Below, one piece after another: positions 9,312-19,415 of a stretch of DNA of 64,000 nt (position 1 is the first letter of the stretch; every line of letters begins with the position of its first letter). The notes beneath the pieces were generated by a model. It did not search any database, had not been told where the DNA came from, and saw only the letters and a program-made list of their open reading frames with translations. A program made the translations under genes and the position numbers. Origin of the DNA: Bartonella grahamii ATCC 700132 (GTDB lineage: Bacteria; Pseudomonadota; Alphaproteobacteria; Rhizobiales; Rhizobiaceae); contig NZ_JACX01000001.1 in NCBI RefSeq assembly GCF_000518085.1, positions 124,001 to 188,000 on the forward strand, read 5' to 3'.

Positions 9312-9974
9312 TTAAGCAGAATCAGCTTCAACAGAAGCTTCTTTTGCTCCTCCTTTGGCTACACCCACTATAGCTGGACGTAACACCCTTTCCCCGATAA
9401 TATAACCTGCCTGAACAACTTGTTGAACAGTGTTATCTGGAACATCGGCATTAGGAATTTCAAACATCGCTTGATGAAAGTGAGGATCAAATTTTTGCCC
9501 TTCTGGATGAATTTTTTGCACCCCATGACGTTCTAATGCTGCCATCATGGCACGTTCGGTCATTTCAACGCCTTCTGCCAATGATTTCAAACCAGCATCA
9601 CTTTCCCGCGCCCCTTCTGGAATAGCTTCCAAAGCACGATTGAGATTGTCAGAAACCGATAACATATCCCGTGCAAAATTAGCAATGGAATAAGCCTTTG
9701 CATCCGCCACATCTCGCATAGTACGGCGTCGAAGATTTTCCATATCTGCAACAAGACGTAAAAGCTGATCTTTCAGTTCTTTATTTTCATCCTGCAAAGA
9801 CGCTAAAAGATCACTAACCTCATTGCTTTCTTTTTCAACGTCTTCGTGTTCCTCTGTTTTATGTGTTTTTAAAAATTCATCGGCTGCCTGTTTAAGTGTA
9901 TTACGATCAGCTGGATTTTTTAAATCACAATTTTCAAATGAAGCGTCAGTAAATTTGTTTTTTTCATCAGACAT
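9312..9974 (-). CDS. grpE: Nucleotide exchange factor GrpE
   Basis: Dimeric co-chaperone that releases ADP from DnaK, 220 residues. An acidic N-terminal tail leads to a long coiled-coil helix (about 50-100, with [25 protein letters not shown]), and the C-terminal beta domain contains the family signature from [13 protein letters not shown] to [11 protein letters not shown]. The extra Ala/Glu-rich tail is common in Alphaproteobacteria. It lies 124 bases downstream of hrcA on the same strand, and a possible sigma-32 promoter lies in that gap. Confidence 0.95.
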   Translation of the reverse strand: MSDEKNKFTDASFENCDLKNPADRNTLKQAADEFLKTHKTEEHEDVEKESNEVSDLLASLQDENKELKDQLLRLVADMENLRRRTMRDVADAKAYSIANFARDMLSVSDNLNRALEAIPEGARESDAGLKSLAEGVEMTERAMMAALERHGVQKIHPEGQKFDPHFHQAMFEIPNADVPDNTVQQVVQAGYIIGERVLRPAIVGVAKGGAKEASVEADSA

Positions 9975-10009
9975 AAAAATTTTATTCCTTCATAAGATTC
10001 GTTATTCTC

Positions 10010-10039
10010 GATATCGAAATTCTACAGACAAAAATCAAG
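10010..10039 (-). promoter_or_regulatory. Possible sigma-32 promoter upstream of grpE
   Basis: On the minus strand CTTGA (10039 downward) is followed after about 19 bases by CGATAT (10016-10011), an imperfect match to the RpoH consensus. The position, 36 bases upstream of the grpE start, and the gene identity make it plausible. It is a weaker match than the dnaK promoter. Confidence 0.4.
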
Positions 10040-10098
10040 GGGTATCGATGTATATAATACAATGAGCTTCTATAGTACAAATACTTACCTGCATCGTT

Positions 10099-11172
10099 TT
10101 AACGCAATAACTGTGACACAAGTTGAGCTGTATAATCAACCATGGGTACAATCCTTGCATAATTAAGCCTTGTAGGACCAATAACGCCCAAAGCACCAAT
10201 GACTCTTTGTTGTGAATCACGATAAGGTGCTACAACTAAAGAAGAACCAGAAAGTGAAAATAACTTATTTTCTGAACCAATAAAAATTCGAACTCCAGAA
10301 CCTTCATCCGTTAAATCGAGAAGCTGTGCCATACTCTCACGCGTTTCAAGATCATCAAACAAATGGCGTAACCGTTCTAAATCTTCTTCTGCTTTCACAT
10401 CTTCAAGTAAATTGCTGCGCCCGCGAACAATGAGGTGTATTTTATGATCAGCGCCTTCTCCTCCCCAAAGAGCTAATCCCGTTTCAACAAGATGATGCGA
10501 TAAATCATCAAGTGCAGCCTGTGTTTCTGCGCATAAGCGGGCAATTTCCCCTTTAGCTTCACTCAATGTACGCCCTTGGATATGGGCATTGAGAAAATTC
10601 GTTGCTTCCGTCAATTGTGCATGGGTAACCCCCTCTGGCAAATGAACAATACGATTTTCAACTTCACCTTGTTGAGTCACCAAAACGGCAAGAGCGTGCT
10701 CCCTATCAAGGCGCACAAATTCAATATGTTTCAATGTTCCTTCTTGTTTTGTTGCTAAAACAAGCCCTGCCCCACGTGAAAGATCTGAAAGAACTCGGCT
10801 TGCTTGAACAAGAAAATGTTCAACCGATTGTGCATGACCAGCCTCTTTGACTTGCATTTCAATATTTTCTCGCTCTTCGTTTGGCAAATCACCCGCTTCC
10901 ATAAATGCATCTACAAAAAAGCGTAAACCTGATTGTGTCGGCATTCGACCCGCAGAAACATGTGGTGCATAAATCAAACCGAGATGTTCAAGATCACTCA
11001 TCACATTGCGAATCGTCGCAGGTGATAATGTCTGTCGTAAAAGCCGCGAAAGATTGCGTGACCCTACAGGCTCACCATCATTAAGATAAGCCTCAACAAT
11101 ATGGCGAAAAATATCACGCGAACGTTCATCAAGATATTTTAGTTCATTATCAATAGTTTTGTGCTTCATCAC
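10099..11172 (-). CDS. hrcA: Heat-inducible transcription repressor HrcA
   Basis: Repressor that binds CIRCE operators, usually in front of groESL, 357 residues. An N-terminal winged-helix domain (LDERSRDIFRHIVEAYLNDGEPVGSRNLSR, then SPATIRNVMSDLEHLGLI) precedes a GAF-like dimerisation domain, and the C-terminus GALGVIGPTRLNYARIVPMVDYTA is the family signature. A GTG at 11172 and an ATG at 11169 are adjacent possible starts. No CIRCE inverted repeat is visible upstream of hrcA, grpE or dnaK, so its target must be outside the window. Confidence 0.94.
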   Translation of the reverse strand: MMKHKTIDNELKYLDERSRDIFRHIVEAYLNDGEPVGSRNLSRLLRQTLSPATIRNVMSDLEHLGLIYAPHVSAGRMPTQSGLRFFVDAFMEAGDLPNEERENIEMQVKEAGHAQSVEHFLVQASRVLSDLSRGAGLVLATKQEGTLKHIEFVRLDREHALAVLVTQQGEVENRIVHLPEGVTHAQLTEATNFLNAHIQGRTLSEAKGEIARLCAETQAALDDLSHHLVETGLALWGGEGADHKIHLIVRGRSNLLEDVKAEEDLERLRHLFDDLETRESMAQLLDLTDEGSGVRIFIGSENKLFSLSGSSLVVAPYRDSQQRVIGALGVIGPTRLNYARIVPMVDYTAQLVSQLLR

Positions 11173-11204
11173 AATTGTTTCACTACTTTTAAAATCCTCA
11201 TCTC

Positions 11205-11233
11205 TTATATAAGTTTTGCCAAGGTTTGGTCAA
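11205..11233 (-). promoter_or_regulatory. Likely sigma-70-type promoter of hrcA
   Basis: On the minus strand TTGACC (11233-11228) is followed, after 16-17 bases, by TATATA/ATATAA. It lies about 35 bases upstream of the hrcA start. This is a pattern match only. Confidence 0.5.
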
Positions 11234-11684
11234 ATAGTCTAAAGTAGTATAAGAACATATTATCCTATTGAACCGTAAAATTCTAGCTTTCAGAGTGATG
11301 ATTGATAAATTACGCAGGAGGTATTTTTTGTTAGAGTATGTGAAAAATATTTAAGATTAAGAGTTGATCTATAAAGTGGTCTACTGTAGAGACTTTCCAA
11401 GAGAATCTGGATTGTTTAAAAACCGCTGTAAATAAAAAATTTCACCCTTTAGAGCAAGCCGGAAATTGGAAATTTACCATAAAAATGCTATTATAAAAAA
11501 GACATGTCCTTCATATCTTTGCAAGGTTATCTTTATACAAGATAAAAAATTTTATTGGAATAAAATATCATAAAACGTGTAAAATAATCATATCATGTAA
11601 AATTAAGCAGAATGTGTGTATATGAGTATTTAAGCTGGTTTTTAGCACAAAAATAGTTCCCCTTTCATTTTTGGAGAAATCTAT
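11234..11684. other. Intergenic gap hrcA / rdgB, no gene seen
   Basis: In many Alphaproteobacteria rph (RNase PH) sits here, between hrcA and rdgB. No frame of this stretch shows RNase PH residues. The only recognisable item is the rdgB ribosome site (TTGGAGAAA) at the end. Bases around 11370-11400 weakly resemble the integrase repeat. Confidence 0.45.
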
Positions 11685-12332
11685 ATGAGAAGCATAGCAG
11701 ATAAAAAACTTGTCATTGCTACACATAACACCGGCAAATTGCATGAAATCACTACTTTAATTACGCCTTTCGGTTTAATAATACAATCGGCAAAAGAACT
11801 GGGCTTGCCAGAACCAAAAGAAACGGGAAAAACATTTGAAGAAAATGCTTATATTAAGGCTTTTTCAGCAGCAAAAAAGACAGGACTTCCTGCCCTTTCT
11901 GATGATTCAGGCTTAGAGGTAGATGCATTGGAGGGTGCGCCAGGCGTTTATACCGCTGATTGGGCAATTCAAGCCGATGGCACACGTAATTTTCCAAAAG
12001 CTATGAAAAAAATAGAAAATGAACTCCAAAAAGTCGGAGCGCGAGAAAAAAGCCAACGAAAATGCCGTTTTATATCCATCATTTGCATTGCATGGCCTGA
12101 TGCTCATGCAGATTACTTCCGCGGATGCGTTGAAGGAACATTCATTTGGCCTCCACGGGGAGACAAAGGCTTTGGTTTTGATCCTATTTTTTTACCAGAT
12201 GGATATGAAAATACCTTTGGAGAAATGTCAACAGAGCAAAAACACAACTGGAAATGTAATGATATTCCCCCTCTTTCACATCGCGCACGTGCTTTCAAAC
12301 TTTTGGCAGAAAACCTTTTAGCATTCTCATGA
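11685..12332 (+). CDS. rdgB: XTP/dITP pyrophosphatase (RdgB/HAM1)
   Basis: House-cleaning enzyme that hydrolyses ITP, dITP and XTP to monophosphates, 215 residues. Conserved family segments are present in order: [11 protein letters not shown] near the N-terminus, [23 protein letters not shown] about residues 67-90, [11 protein letters not shown] about 160, and SHRARAF near the C-terminus. It overlaps hemW by four bases (ATGA), an arrangement conserved in Alphaproteobacteria and implying translational coupling. Confidence 0.95.
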   Translation: MRSIADKKLVIATHNTGKLHEITTLITPFGLIIQSAKELGLPEPKETGKTFEENAYIKAFSAAKKTGLPALSDDSGLEVDALEGAPGVYTADWAIQADGTRNFPKAMKKIENELQKVGAREKSQRKCRFISIICIAWPDAHADYFRGCVEGTFIWPPRGDKGFGFDPIFLPDGYENTFGEMSTEQKHNWKCNDIPPLSHRARAFKLLAENLLAFS

Positions 12333-13528
12333 ATGAACCTTTTGGCATTTACATTCATTGGCCCTTTTGTGCAGCTAAATGTCCTTATTGTGACTTTAAT
12401 TCGCATGTTCGCATCCATGGTGTTGATCAACCACGTTTTGTCACCGCCTTTAAGCGCGAAATAGAAACGCAATACCACAAAATAGGCCCACGCCATATTA
12501 CAAGTATTTTTATTGGTGGAGGAACTCCTTCTCTTATGGAGCCGCAAACTGTCGATGCCCTATTGCAAGCACTTGCAAAAAAATGGGTAGTTAATGATAA
12601 CGTTGAAATTACATTAGAAGCTAATCCATCCAGTGTGGAGGCAGAGCGCTTTCGTGGATACCGTGCAGCAGGTGTTAACCGCTTATCTCTAGGGATACAA
12701 GCGCTCAATGATAAAGCATTGCGCAAACTTGGTCGACTCCATAATGTGGAACAAGCTCTTTGTGCCATTGATTTAGCACGGCAAATTTTTCCACGTTTAT
12801 CCTTTGATCTCATTTATGCCCGCCCCGAACAAACCCTTGAACAATGGAAATCTGAACTCGTACAAGCAATTGATTTGGCAGCGGACCATCTTTCTCTTTA
12901 TCAATTGACAATCGAAGAAGGAACTGCCTTTAAACGGCTTCATGATGCAGGAAGACTTATTCTTCCCCCATCAGAGCTAGCAGCAGATCTGTATAATCTT
13001 ACCCAAGAAATAACAGCACTGCATGGACTTCCTGCCTATGAAATCTCAAACCACGCAATACCCGGTGCTGAATCAGCACACAATCTTCTTTACTGGCGTT
13101 ATCACCAATATGCAGGCTTTGGTCCAGGAGCACATGGACGTTTCATTGAGCACGCACCGAATCATTCCTCTGCCTGTTCAAAAACATTGTCATCACACCT
13201 TGAAAACCGCGAACGTTATGTCACAATAAATGAAAAGCATCCCGAACAGTGGCTTAATTTGGTAGAAAAAACAGGACATGGCTGTATTGAAACGGAACAT
13301 TTAACCACTGAACAACAGGCAAATGAAATGCTCCTTATGGGATTACGCCTTAGCGAAGGCTTAGAACTTATACGCTATGAAACCTTAAGCCCTAAACGCA
13401 TCCCAATGGAAAAACTGATCGATTTACAACACCAAGAATTGATAGAAATGGTGGATAACCAACGCTTAAAAGCGACAACCAAAGGACGTATTGTTCTTGA
13501 TCACATCATCAGCCAACTCGCAAACTAA
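12329..13528 (+). CDS. hemW: Radical SAM heme chaperone HemW
   Basis: CPO/HemN-like radical SAM protein now known to deliver heme, 399 residues. The 4Fe-4S cysteines are Cys14, Cys18 and Cys21 ([10 protein letters not shown]). The HemW-type CX3CX2C motif lacks the extra cysteine that follows in true HemN. Also seen are the GGGTPS SAM-binding motif near residue 65 and the C-terminal HemN domain. Its start overlaps the rdgB stop. A 14-bp perfect hairpin begins 57 bases downstream. Confidence 0.93.
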   Translation: MNEPFGIYIHWPFCAAKCPYCDFNSHVRIHGVDQPRFVTAFKREIETQYHKIGPRHITSIFIGGGTPSLMEPQTVDALLQALAKKWVVNDNVEITLEANPSSVEAERFRGYRAAGVNRLSLGIQALNDKALRKLGRLHNVEQALCAIDLARQIFPRLSFDLIYARPEQTLEQWKSELVQAIDLAADHLSLYQLTIEEGTAFKRLHDAGRLILPPSELAADLYNLTQEITALHGLPAYEISNHAIPGAESAHNLLYWRYHQYAGFGPGAHGRFIEHAPNHSSACSKTLSSHLENRERYVTINEKHPEQWLNLVEKTGHGCIETEHLTTEQQANEMLLMGLRLSEGLELIRYETLSPKRIPMEKLIDLQHQELIEMVDNQRLKATTKGRIVLDHIISQLAN

Positions 13529-13585
13529 AGTTTTTATAACAACATACTTATTTTAATCATAATCATCATTTTTCATAGAAAAGGC

Positions 13586-13617
13586 GAGATTAGAGTATCG
13601 TGAGATACTCTAATCTC
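13586..13617. repeat. Perfect 14-bp inverted repeat with 4-base loop after hemW
   Basis: GAGATTAGAGTATC (13586-13599), loop GTGA, then GATACTCTAATCTC (13604-13617). The stem is perfect, but no T-run follows on either strand closely enough for a classical terminator. It lies between hemW and an integrase remnant, so it may be a transcript-end hairpin or the boundary of the former insertion. Confidence 0.6.
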
Positions 13618-13639
13618 AAAACTATTTATAGTAAATTAG

Positions 13640-14560
13640 TTACCACCATTTGCTTACACCTTAAAAGTAGAGAAGTGTATGGATAAAAGCTATAAAAAAG
13701 AAGTAAAAAGAACTCTTATGAACACTCTTAAGTGCTAAAAGCTATCGCAATATTTTGAGCTAGAAAGTGTGTGGTGGTCTAACTTTTTTTTCATAAACGT
13801 AAAGATGGTGAGGCACTGTAGACTTTATACACTTCACGGAAAATTTTATATTACACTATTCATAAGCACCGTAGTGGCACGAATGTGACAAACATTGAGA
13901 AAATTTCTTTAAAACAAGTATGTGAATACATAATACGATAATATATTGTTCTTTATGAAATCGTGGCACCATTTAAAGAACCAGAGAAATGAGCATGAAA
14001 CCATGTATCAATCTCTAATTATTTAAAAAGATATTACTCTAGATAAGTTTGAAAACCGTAAAACCGAATAAAAAAGGAGAGTAAAAAAGCACACTGATTT
14101 TCACCTTTATACCTTTATATTTTCCCTCAATCAAGTTGTGGTTGTATGTCTGTTTCAGAGATTACAAAAAATAGATATATACCATACTTTTATCCTATTC
14201 TGGCATATAAAAGCTGTTGTCGTAAAAAATACTGAACCAATATTTATTTGAGATACGCGGCTGTATGATCGGTATTGATTTATAGATCACAGCAAAATCA
14301 TGAGCTTTATTAAACAAATAATGCACTCAAATGGCAAATATACCAGATATGAATCGGAATTGCTTTGTTAGCGAGCGAAACGATATTAATCCCATATGAT
14401 CTTACTTGCATACATACTTATGAGTGTCTGTACGCGTCCTTTAAAGTTATTTTATTAAAAAATTGAGAATAATACTAGGACAATCCTTGGCTGAAGAAGT
14501 CAACGTGCTGCTACAAAAGAATTTCTGTGTATCTTTATCATAACCAATATTAAAGCTGAT
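13640..14560 (+). pseudogene. Decayed P4-type integrase, longest copy
   Basis: The fullest remnant in the window, with integrase segments in the correct order. At 13852-13935 the translation reads YTIHKHRSGTNVTNIEKISL, equivalent to YTIHGRRREMGLG...VSL. An open stretch at 14098-14232 reads FSPLYLYIFPQSSCGCMSVS, then EITKNRYIPYFYPILAYKS. This matches the WFSPLELYILPKLG...VSEITQNDI...L.PIW.TK segment of the core-binding domain. It is followed by YLRYAAV. A catalytic-domain-like stretch can be guessed to about 14540. Stops and frameshifts are numerous. The start carries the conserved 'agaagtgtatggataaaa' of the family. Confidence 0.75.
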
Positions 14561-15064
14561 TAAATAAGCTCACTTTCTATCTCGTAATGATTTTTCAATG
14601 GAAGTTTTTAGGGAAAAAAAGAAGGGGAAAATATATGAAATAAAACAAACTTAAAGCGCATTTCTATGGGCTTTACTCTAAGAGAGGCTAATTGAAACAA
14701 GAAGTATCTTTTATGAGAGTGCAGAAACCATATTAAGGCATGAGCTGTGAATGAGCATATTTATGTTGTGCGAATTTTGTACAATAGCAGCATGTTTTTG
14801 TGTGTCTTTATGGCTTCAACCTATCATCACACAATGATGATATAATATTCATTATTTTCCATATATGATTGCGTATTGACTTCCTTTCTACACTTAAAGA
14901 ACGAATATTTTTAACCTAATATGGTCTGTAAACAGTTCTGCTTCTTAAAGCAGGTCCCGCTTGGCTTTCCAGTTATGTAATTCACTTAACGAAAGACTCT
15001 ACAGGCAAAAATCACAACTTAAGAATATTCATCACTTATTCTAAACCCACTTAATATATTAAGT
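14561..15064. other. Intergenic remainder between integrase remnant and dapE
   Basis: A+T-rich, with no reading frame that can be supported. It leads into the second repeat family at 15065. Confidence 0.35.
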
Positions 15065-15121
15065 CTTACGTGCCTCATATTACCACACCTCAAATGGCAA
15101 TATCTTATGGCACAACAAGAT
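15065..15121 (+). repeat. Second dispersed repeat, copy 1
   Basis: Shares an imperfect block of about 57 bases (cttacgtgcctcatattacc...) with 21712-21768 and 34065-34124. One frame gives YVPHITTPQMAISYGTT, comparable with YMPYITAPQMSVFYDTT at the second site. It may be a remnant of a coding sequence; the parent gene is not recognised. Confidence 0.45.
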
Positions 15122-15151
15122 AAAGGTATTTTTGAACCAGCAATCATTTCT

Positions 15152-16324
15152 TCATGCAAAAAAATCAACAATAAAACGCTCATAAATAGTAGTAAGCGTT
15201 TCCACTGCATCAAGGGCTACACACTCATCTACCATATGCATCGTTTGCCCTGGTAAGCCAAATTCAACCACTGGGCAATAATCCTTAATAAATCGCGCAT
15301 CTGAAGTACCACCAGAAGTGGAACATTCTGGTATATTCCCTGTCACACTTTTAATAGCATTGGATAAAGTTTGAATGAGTTTATCATTTTTGGTCAAAAA
15401 AACATCCCCTAAACTTGGAATCCATTCAAGCTGATAAGAGGGATATTGGTCACCATTGTTTTTTGATTGCACCAAAGCAAGACGCTTTTTAATTTCCTCC
15501 ATCAGTGTTTCTTTTGTCCAAAGATCATTGTAGCGTATATTAAAATGAACTGTTGTCTGCGCTGGGGTAACATTGACCGCTAAATTACCGGTATCGATGC
15601 TTGTTAGCTCTAAATTACTGGGTTGAAAATCCTCTGTCCCTTTATCTAAAGCAGTTTGTGTCAATGCTTGAATAAGCTTACTTGCTAAAGGCAAGGGATT
15701 AGCAGCCCGCTCTGGAAAAGCAACATGACCTTGGCGACCTCTCACGGTAATGATACCAGAAATCGATCCGCGGCGACCAATTTTGATGACATCCCCAACA
15801 GTTTTTACACTTGTTGGTTCCCCTACAAGAGCCGCAGTCCATTTTTCGCCTTTTTTTTCTGCCCATTTGAGAAGTTTGACGGTACCATTAACAGCAGGTC
15901 CCTCTTCATCACCGGTAATCAAAAAACTTACCATTCCTTTAATGGACCGTTTCTCAAGAACTCGCGCTAGCGCCGCAATAAAACAAGCGATACCGCCCTT
16001 CATATCAACAGCACCCCGCCCATATAATTTCCCCTGATCTATGACAGCTTCAAAAGGTGAATAGGTCCATTCATCCAATGCGCCTGGTGGTACGACATCT
16101 GTATGACCTGCAAACATAAGATGGGGTCCTTCATTTCCCATTTTTGCATAAAGATTTTCAACATTATCTGTATTTTTATCCGTAAAAATAGGGCGCTCAA
16201 CATGAAATCCCATTTTTTTCAAAAATTGTTCCAAAGTTGATAAAGCCCCTGCTTCATGAGGTGTAACAGAAGGACAACGGATAAGTCTCTGTAATAGCTG
16301 AAGTGGATCTGTAAGAACAGGCAT
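15152..16324 (-). CDS. dapE: Succinyl-diaminopimelate desuccinylase
   Basis: M20-family zinc hydrolase of the lysine/meso-diaminopimelate pathway, needed for peptidoglycan; 390 residues, normal length. Metal-ligand and family motifs are seen: [11 protein letters not shown] near residue 70, [11 protein letters not shown] near 100, the catalytic/ligand acidic pair in [13 protein letters not shown] near 135, and [14 protein letters not shown] near 325. The ribosome site GGGAG lies just ahead of the ATG. In many relatives dapD lies upstream; it is not in this window. Confidence 0.95.
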   Translation of the reverse strand: MPVLTDPLQLLQRLIRCPSVTPHEAGALSTLEQFLKKMGFHVERPIFTDKNTDNVENLYAKMGNEGPHLMFAGHTDVVPPGALDEWTYSPFEAVIDQGKLYGRGAVDMKGGIACFIAALARVLEKRSIKGMVSFLITGDEEGPAVNGTVKLLKWAEKKGEKWTAALVGEPTSVKTVGDVIKIGRRGSISGIITVRGRQGHVAFPERAANPLPLASKLIQALTQTALDKGTEDFQPSNLELTSIDTGNLAVNVTPAQTTVHFNIRYNDLWTKETLMEEIKKRLALVQSKNNGDQYPSYQLEWIPSLGDVFLTKNDKLIQTLSNAIKSVTGNIPECSTSGGTSDARFIKDYCPVVEFGLPGQTMHMVDECVALDAVETLTTIYERFIVDFFA

Positions 16325-16547
16325 AAGCTCCCCTTCCCATTTTTTATAAGTTATCGAAACTTAAAGTTATTACGCTGAATTACAAAAAAGATAAAGCAAA
16401 AACATTGAAGACACTCAGCAAACCAAGCAGGGGAGAACAATCGTGCTGAGAGCTTCAATGACTTCCTCATTATGCATGAGCAAGTACACACACAACAAAA
16501 CACTCAACAAAAAGTTCCGTTAAATATTGCCTTCATTGGAAAGTTTT

Positions 16548-17294
16548 TTACGCCTTTAAATTATATGAATCAAAATTAATTGCTTGCAATCTATGAGCAT
16601 TTTCCTTCAACCAAGCACGATACGTTTTACTATCAGGACATAGTTCTTCACAAAGAGCCCAAAATCTTGGACCGTGATTCATTTCAACAAGATGAGCAAC
16701 CTCATGAGCAACAACATATTCCACAACTTCTTTTGGTGCCATAACAAGGCGCCAAGAAAAAGAAAGACGCTTATCTATTGAACAAGACCCCCAACGACTT
16801 CTCGTATCTTTATAACAAATTGATTTGACTTTACGCTCTACTTTATGGGCATAATGTGCCACCAAAGGTGTTATAATACGTGCTGCTTGTTTTTTCAAAA
16901 CGTCAGCAACACGCCTTGGCAAATATTCTAATTGACCATAAACGATAATTTGAGGTTCTTGTTCTGCATCTCCTGCAATAATTTCCGTCACCCCACGTCC
17001 TTCTCTATGCTTTATGGAATGGCAAACACCCAATAAAGGAATCGTTGCCCCCTCTTTGAGATAAGCATTTTCATGAGAGATTTGTACACGAGCAAGACGT
17101 GCCTCAATCCAAGACCGATGCTTTTCAATAAAACTTTGAACCGTACAGAGACTTATCGCTGGTGGTGTTGTTACACAAATCCTCTGTCCGCTCGCATCAA
17201 TACGTAAGGTAAGACGGCGCGCGCACTTATTTTCCCGCACCCGTACAGGTACAGAGCGATCAGAAAAAATAAAATGCTGTTTAGAAATGCTCAT
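16548..17294 (-). CDS. YgjP-like zinc metallopeptidase (M48 / DUF45)
   Basis: A 248-residue protein of the YgjP/WLM-related family. The zinc motif is clear: VVAHEVAHLVEMNHGPRFW (HExxH with a downstream His). The preceding TRSRWGSCS segment is the family's other signature. There is no signal peptide. Substrates of this family are poorly known. The gene lies between an alpha/beta hydrolase gene (31 bases upstream) and dapE, and may be co-transcribed with the hydrolase gene. Confidence 0.85.
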   Translation of the reverse strand: MSISKQHFIFSDRSVPVRVRENKCARRLTLRIDASGQRICVTTPPAISLCTVQSFIEKHRSWIEARLARVQISHENAYLKEGATIPLLGVCHSIKHREGRGVTEIIAGDAEQEPQIIVYGQLEYLPRRVADVLKKQAARIITPLVAHYAHKVERKVKSICYKDTRSRWGSCSIDKRLSFSWRLVMAPKEVVEYVVAHEVAHLVEMNHGPRFWALCEELCPDSKTYRAWLKENAHRLQAINFDSYNLKA

Positions 17295-17325
17295 ATATTT
17301 TTATCTTCATCAATAAATGTACCCC

Positions 17326-18105
17326 TTATTGTGCATTAATCTGATTAATAAAAGATCTCAATACTGTCTCAAGACAATCTAAATCTTGCGGACGAGAAAA
17401 GCGATGATCTGCATCACGAACAAGTGTCAATGTTACATCATGGAGAGGTAAATGATCAAGTAAAGTCAATGTATGCTGATAGGGAATATCTTCATCTTCC
17501 ATCCCTTGTAGAATATGGACTGGACACCCAACATCAATGCATCCTTTCATAACACAATTTTCGCGTCCATCTTCAATCAATGTTTTTGTAAAGGGCATTG
17601 GCTCTGTATCATCAACTGCAGGTCGTTCAATATAGCCTTTTTCCTCCAAAATCTTCCATTCTTCTGGGCCTAATTTTGGTTCCACCAATGTTTGTGTAAA
17701 ATCAGGTGCTGGCGCAATCAAGACCATGCCAGCAAGCTTCTTATTTTTCTGTGCTAGCATCATAGCAAGCTTTAGCGCAATCCACCCGCCCATAGAGGTG
17801 CCAATCAAAATTTGTGGCCCCTCACAATAATTTTCAAAAACCGCTAAACTTTCTTTAACCCAGCGTGAAATCGTTCCTTGAAAAAAATCACCTTCAGATT
17901 CTCCATGTCCAGAGTAATCAAAACGTAAGCAGGACAAATCATTCTTCTGAGCAAAACTATCAACCAACATCGCCTTATCCCCTGACATATCGGACAGATA
18001 GCCATGAAGCCAAACTAAACCTGGAGAATGGCTGCCTTTGCGATAACGTACTGCAAGTGCGGTGTTCTCAAACGAAAAAAACTGACAAGGAATATTTTGA
18101 TCCAT
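17326..18105 (-). CDS. Alpha/beta hydrolase
   Basis: Serine hydrolase of 259 residues. It has VWLHGYLSDMSGDKA (oxyanion-hole region), the nucleophile elbow GTSMGGW near residue 105, an Asp in VHILQGMEDEDIPY near 210, and the terminal catalytic His in VRDADHRFSR near 233. The architecture resembles the ABHD10/palmitoyl-thioesterase-like hydrolases often annotated next to infC in Alphaproteobacteria. The substrate is unknown. GGAGGA precedes the start. It is divergent from infC. Confidence 0.82.
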   Translation of the reverse strand: MDQNIPCQFFSFENTALAVRYRKGSHSPGLVWLHGYLSDMSGDKAMLVDSFAQKNDLSCLRFDYSGHGESEGDFFQGTISRWVKESLAVFENYCEGPQILIGTSMGGWIALKLAMMLAQKNKKLAGMVLIAPAPDFTQTLVEPKLGPEEWKILEEKGYIERPAVDDTEPMPFTKTLIEDGRENCVMKGCIDVGCPVHILQGMEDEDIPYQHTLTLLDHLPLHDVTLTLVRDADHRFSRPQDLDCLETVLRSFINQINAQ

Positions 18106-18282
18106 GATTCTTTATCCTCCATAAAACAATTCCTTTAAATTAAGAGAAAAACTTTTATAATCTAAATCATTCCAAAAAGTAATAAATCAAATAATGAAAA
18201 AGACACGAATTATAGTTGTTTTTAGGTGCATAATTGTATATTAAATTAACTGTAGTTGAATCAAAATTAAGGAGCATAAACC

Positions 18283-18819
18283 ATTCGTAAACCGTTTAAA
18301 ATAACACCTACCCAAAAAGACGGACCACGTTCAAATCAGGATATCCGAGTACCTCATGTTCAGCTTATCAATGATGAGGGACAACATCAGGGGGTTGTTG
18401 CGATACAAGAAGCTCTTGCTATGGCTGCAGATGCGGGGCTTGATTTGGTTGAAATTGTACCAAATGCGGAGCCACCCGTATGTAAAATCATCGATTTGGG
18501 CAAATTAAAGTATCAAACCCAAAAAAAAGCTGCTGAAACACGTAAGAAGCAAAAAGTTATCGAAATCAAAGAGATTAAGATGCGCCCAAATGTTGATGTC
18601 CATGATTATGGAGTCAAACTCAAGGCTGTTCATCGCTTTATTGATCACGGTGATAAAGTAAAAATTACTTTGCGTTTTCGTGGTCGTGAGATGGCTCACC
18701 AAGATCTTGGATTAAAGCTTCTTCAGCGTGTGAAAGAAGATACAAGTGAAATTGCCAAAATCGAATTGGAGCCAAAGCTTGAAGGCCGGCAAATGATGAT
18801 GGTGATAGCACCTAAATAG
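18283..18819 (+). CDS. infC: Translation initiation factor IF-3, ATT start codon
   Basis: Binds the 30S subunit and checks initiator tRNA pairing, 178 residues. The frame opens with ATT at 18283, eight bases after AAGGAGC (18269-18275), giving (M)[19 protein letters not shown] and then [14 protein letters not shown], the conserved IF-3 N-terminus. The first ATG in the frame (18421) would delete the N-terminal domain. ATT is the classic infC start and lets IF-3 repress its own translation, because it discriminates against AUU initiation. The linker and C-terminal domain ([19 protein letters not shown]..., [11 protein letters not shown]) are normal. rpmI and rplT do not follow. Confidence 0.95.
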   Translation: MRKPFKITPTQKDGPRSNQDIRVPHVQLINDEGQHQGVVAIQEALAMAADAGLDLVEIVPNAEPPVCKIIDLGKLKYQTQKKAAETRKKQKVIEIKEIKMRPNVDVHDYGVKLKAVHRFIDHGDKVKITLRFRGREMAHQDLGLKLLQRVKEDTSEIAKIELEPKLEGRQMMMVIAPK

Positions 18820-18880
18820 TTTTGCATTGGAATAATATTTGCATGCAACTCATCAAAATGATGCGTATAGTATTATTTAG

Positions 18881-18915
18881 AAGCACCACATGGAGTTTTT
18901 GTGGTGCTTTTAAGG
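18881..18915 (+). terminator. Rho-independent terminator of infC
   Basis: A stem of AAGCACCAC (18881-18889) with GTGGTGCTT (18901-18909), followed by TT and a broken T-rich run. It is 62 bases after the stop codon. Confidence 0.75.
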
Positions 18916-18959
18916 TTTTATAAATGTGTATAAATCCTTTTAAGAGTTTAATAATGCTT

Positions 18960-19351
18960 TATCGATTTATAAGAAGAATTCGTTATTTTGCATATTAAAT
19001 GAGAAAGCTCAAACATCATAAGGTCTTCTTATTTCAAGCTCTCTTATCATGCAATGCGGCAAAATTGTTTGCTTACACATCACAAACGGAGATGATACAT
19101 AAAAATTATTAAAAAAGCAGAAATGTTTTTTGTGAGCTATTTCAAGTGCCAAAGGCTATCACAATATGGAAATTGGTAAATACGATGGTGAAACTCGCCG
19201 TTGCCTTTTATTGAAAATCAAAAATAATGATGAACAACGAATTTTCGTTATACCTTTCACAGAAACTTTGCACTACATTTTTCACTCTCGCCGTCGTGAA
19301 ATTGATATGATGAACCTTGAAAGAAAAGGCTATTTTTGTAAAAAAGATTAA
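18960..19351 (+). pseudogene. Decayed P4-type integrase fragment, upstream of the ABC exporter
   Basis: From 19166 an open frame of 61 codons survives and begins MEIGKYDGETRRCLLLKIKN. It later has YIFHSRRREIDMMNLERK, which aligns with the GKYDG-x-GLRLL-x-K-KD...YTIHGRRREMGLG N-terminal domain of P4-type integrases. The upstream bases match the common 5' part of the family (cacatcacaaacggaga). It is too degraded and short to be functional, though this is the copy whose frame is best preserved. Confidence 0.65.
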
Positions 19352-19415
19352 GAGGCTTTTTAATTAAGAATGTTTCAATCTTGCATAAAATAATGAGAGA
19401 ATATGGAAGCACTTC

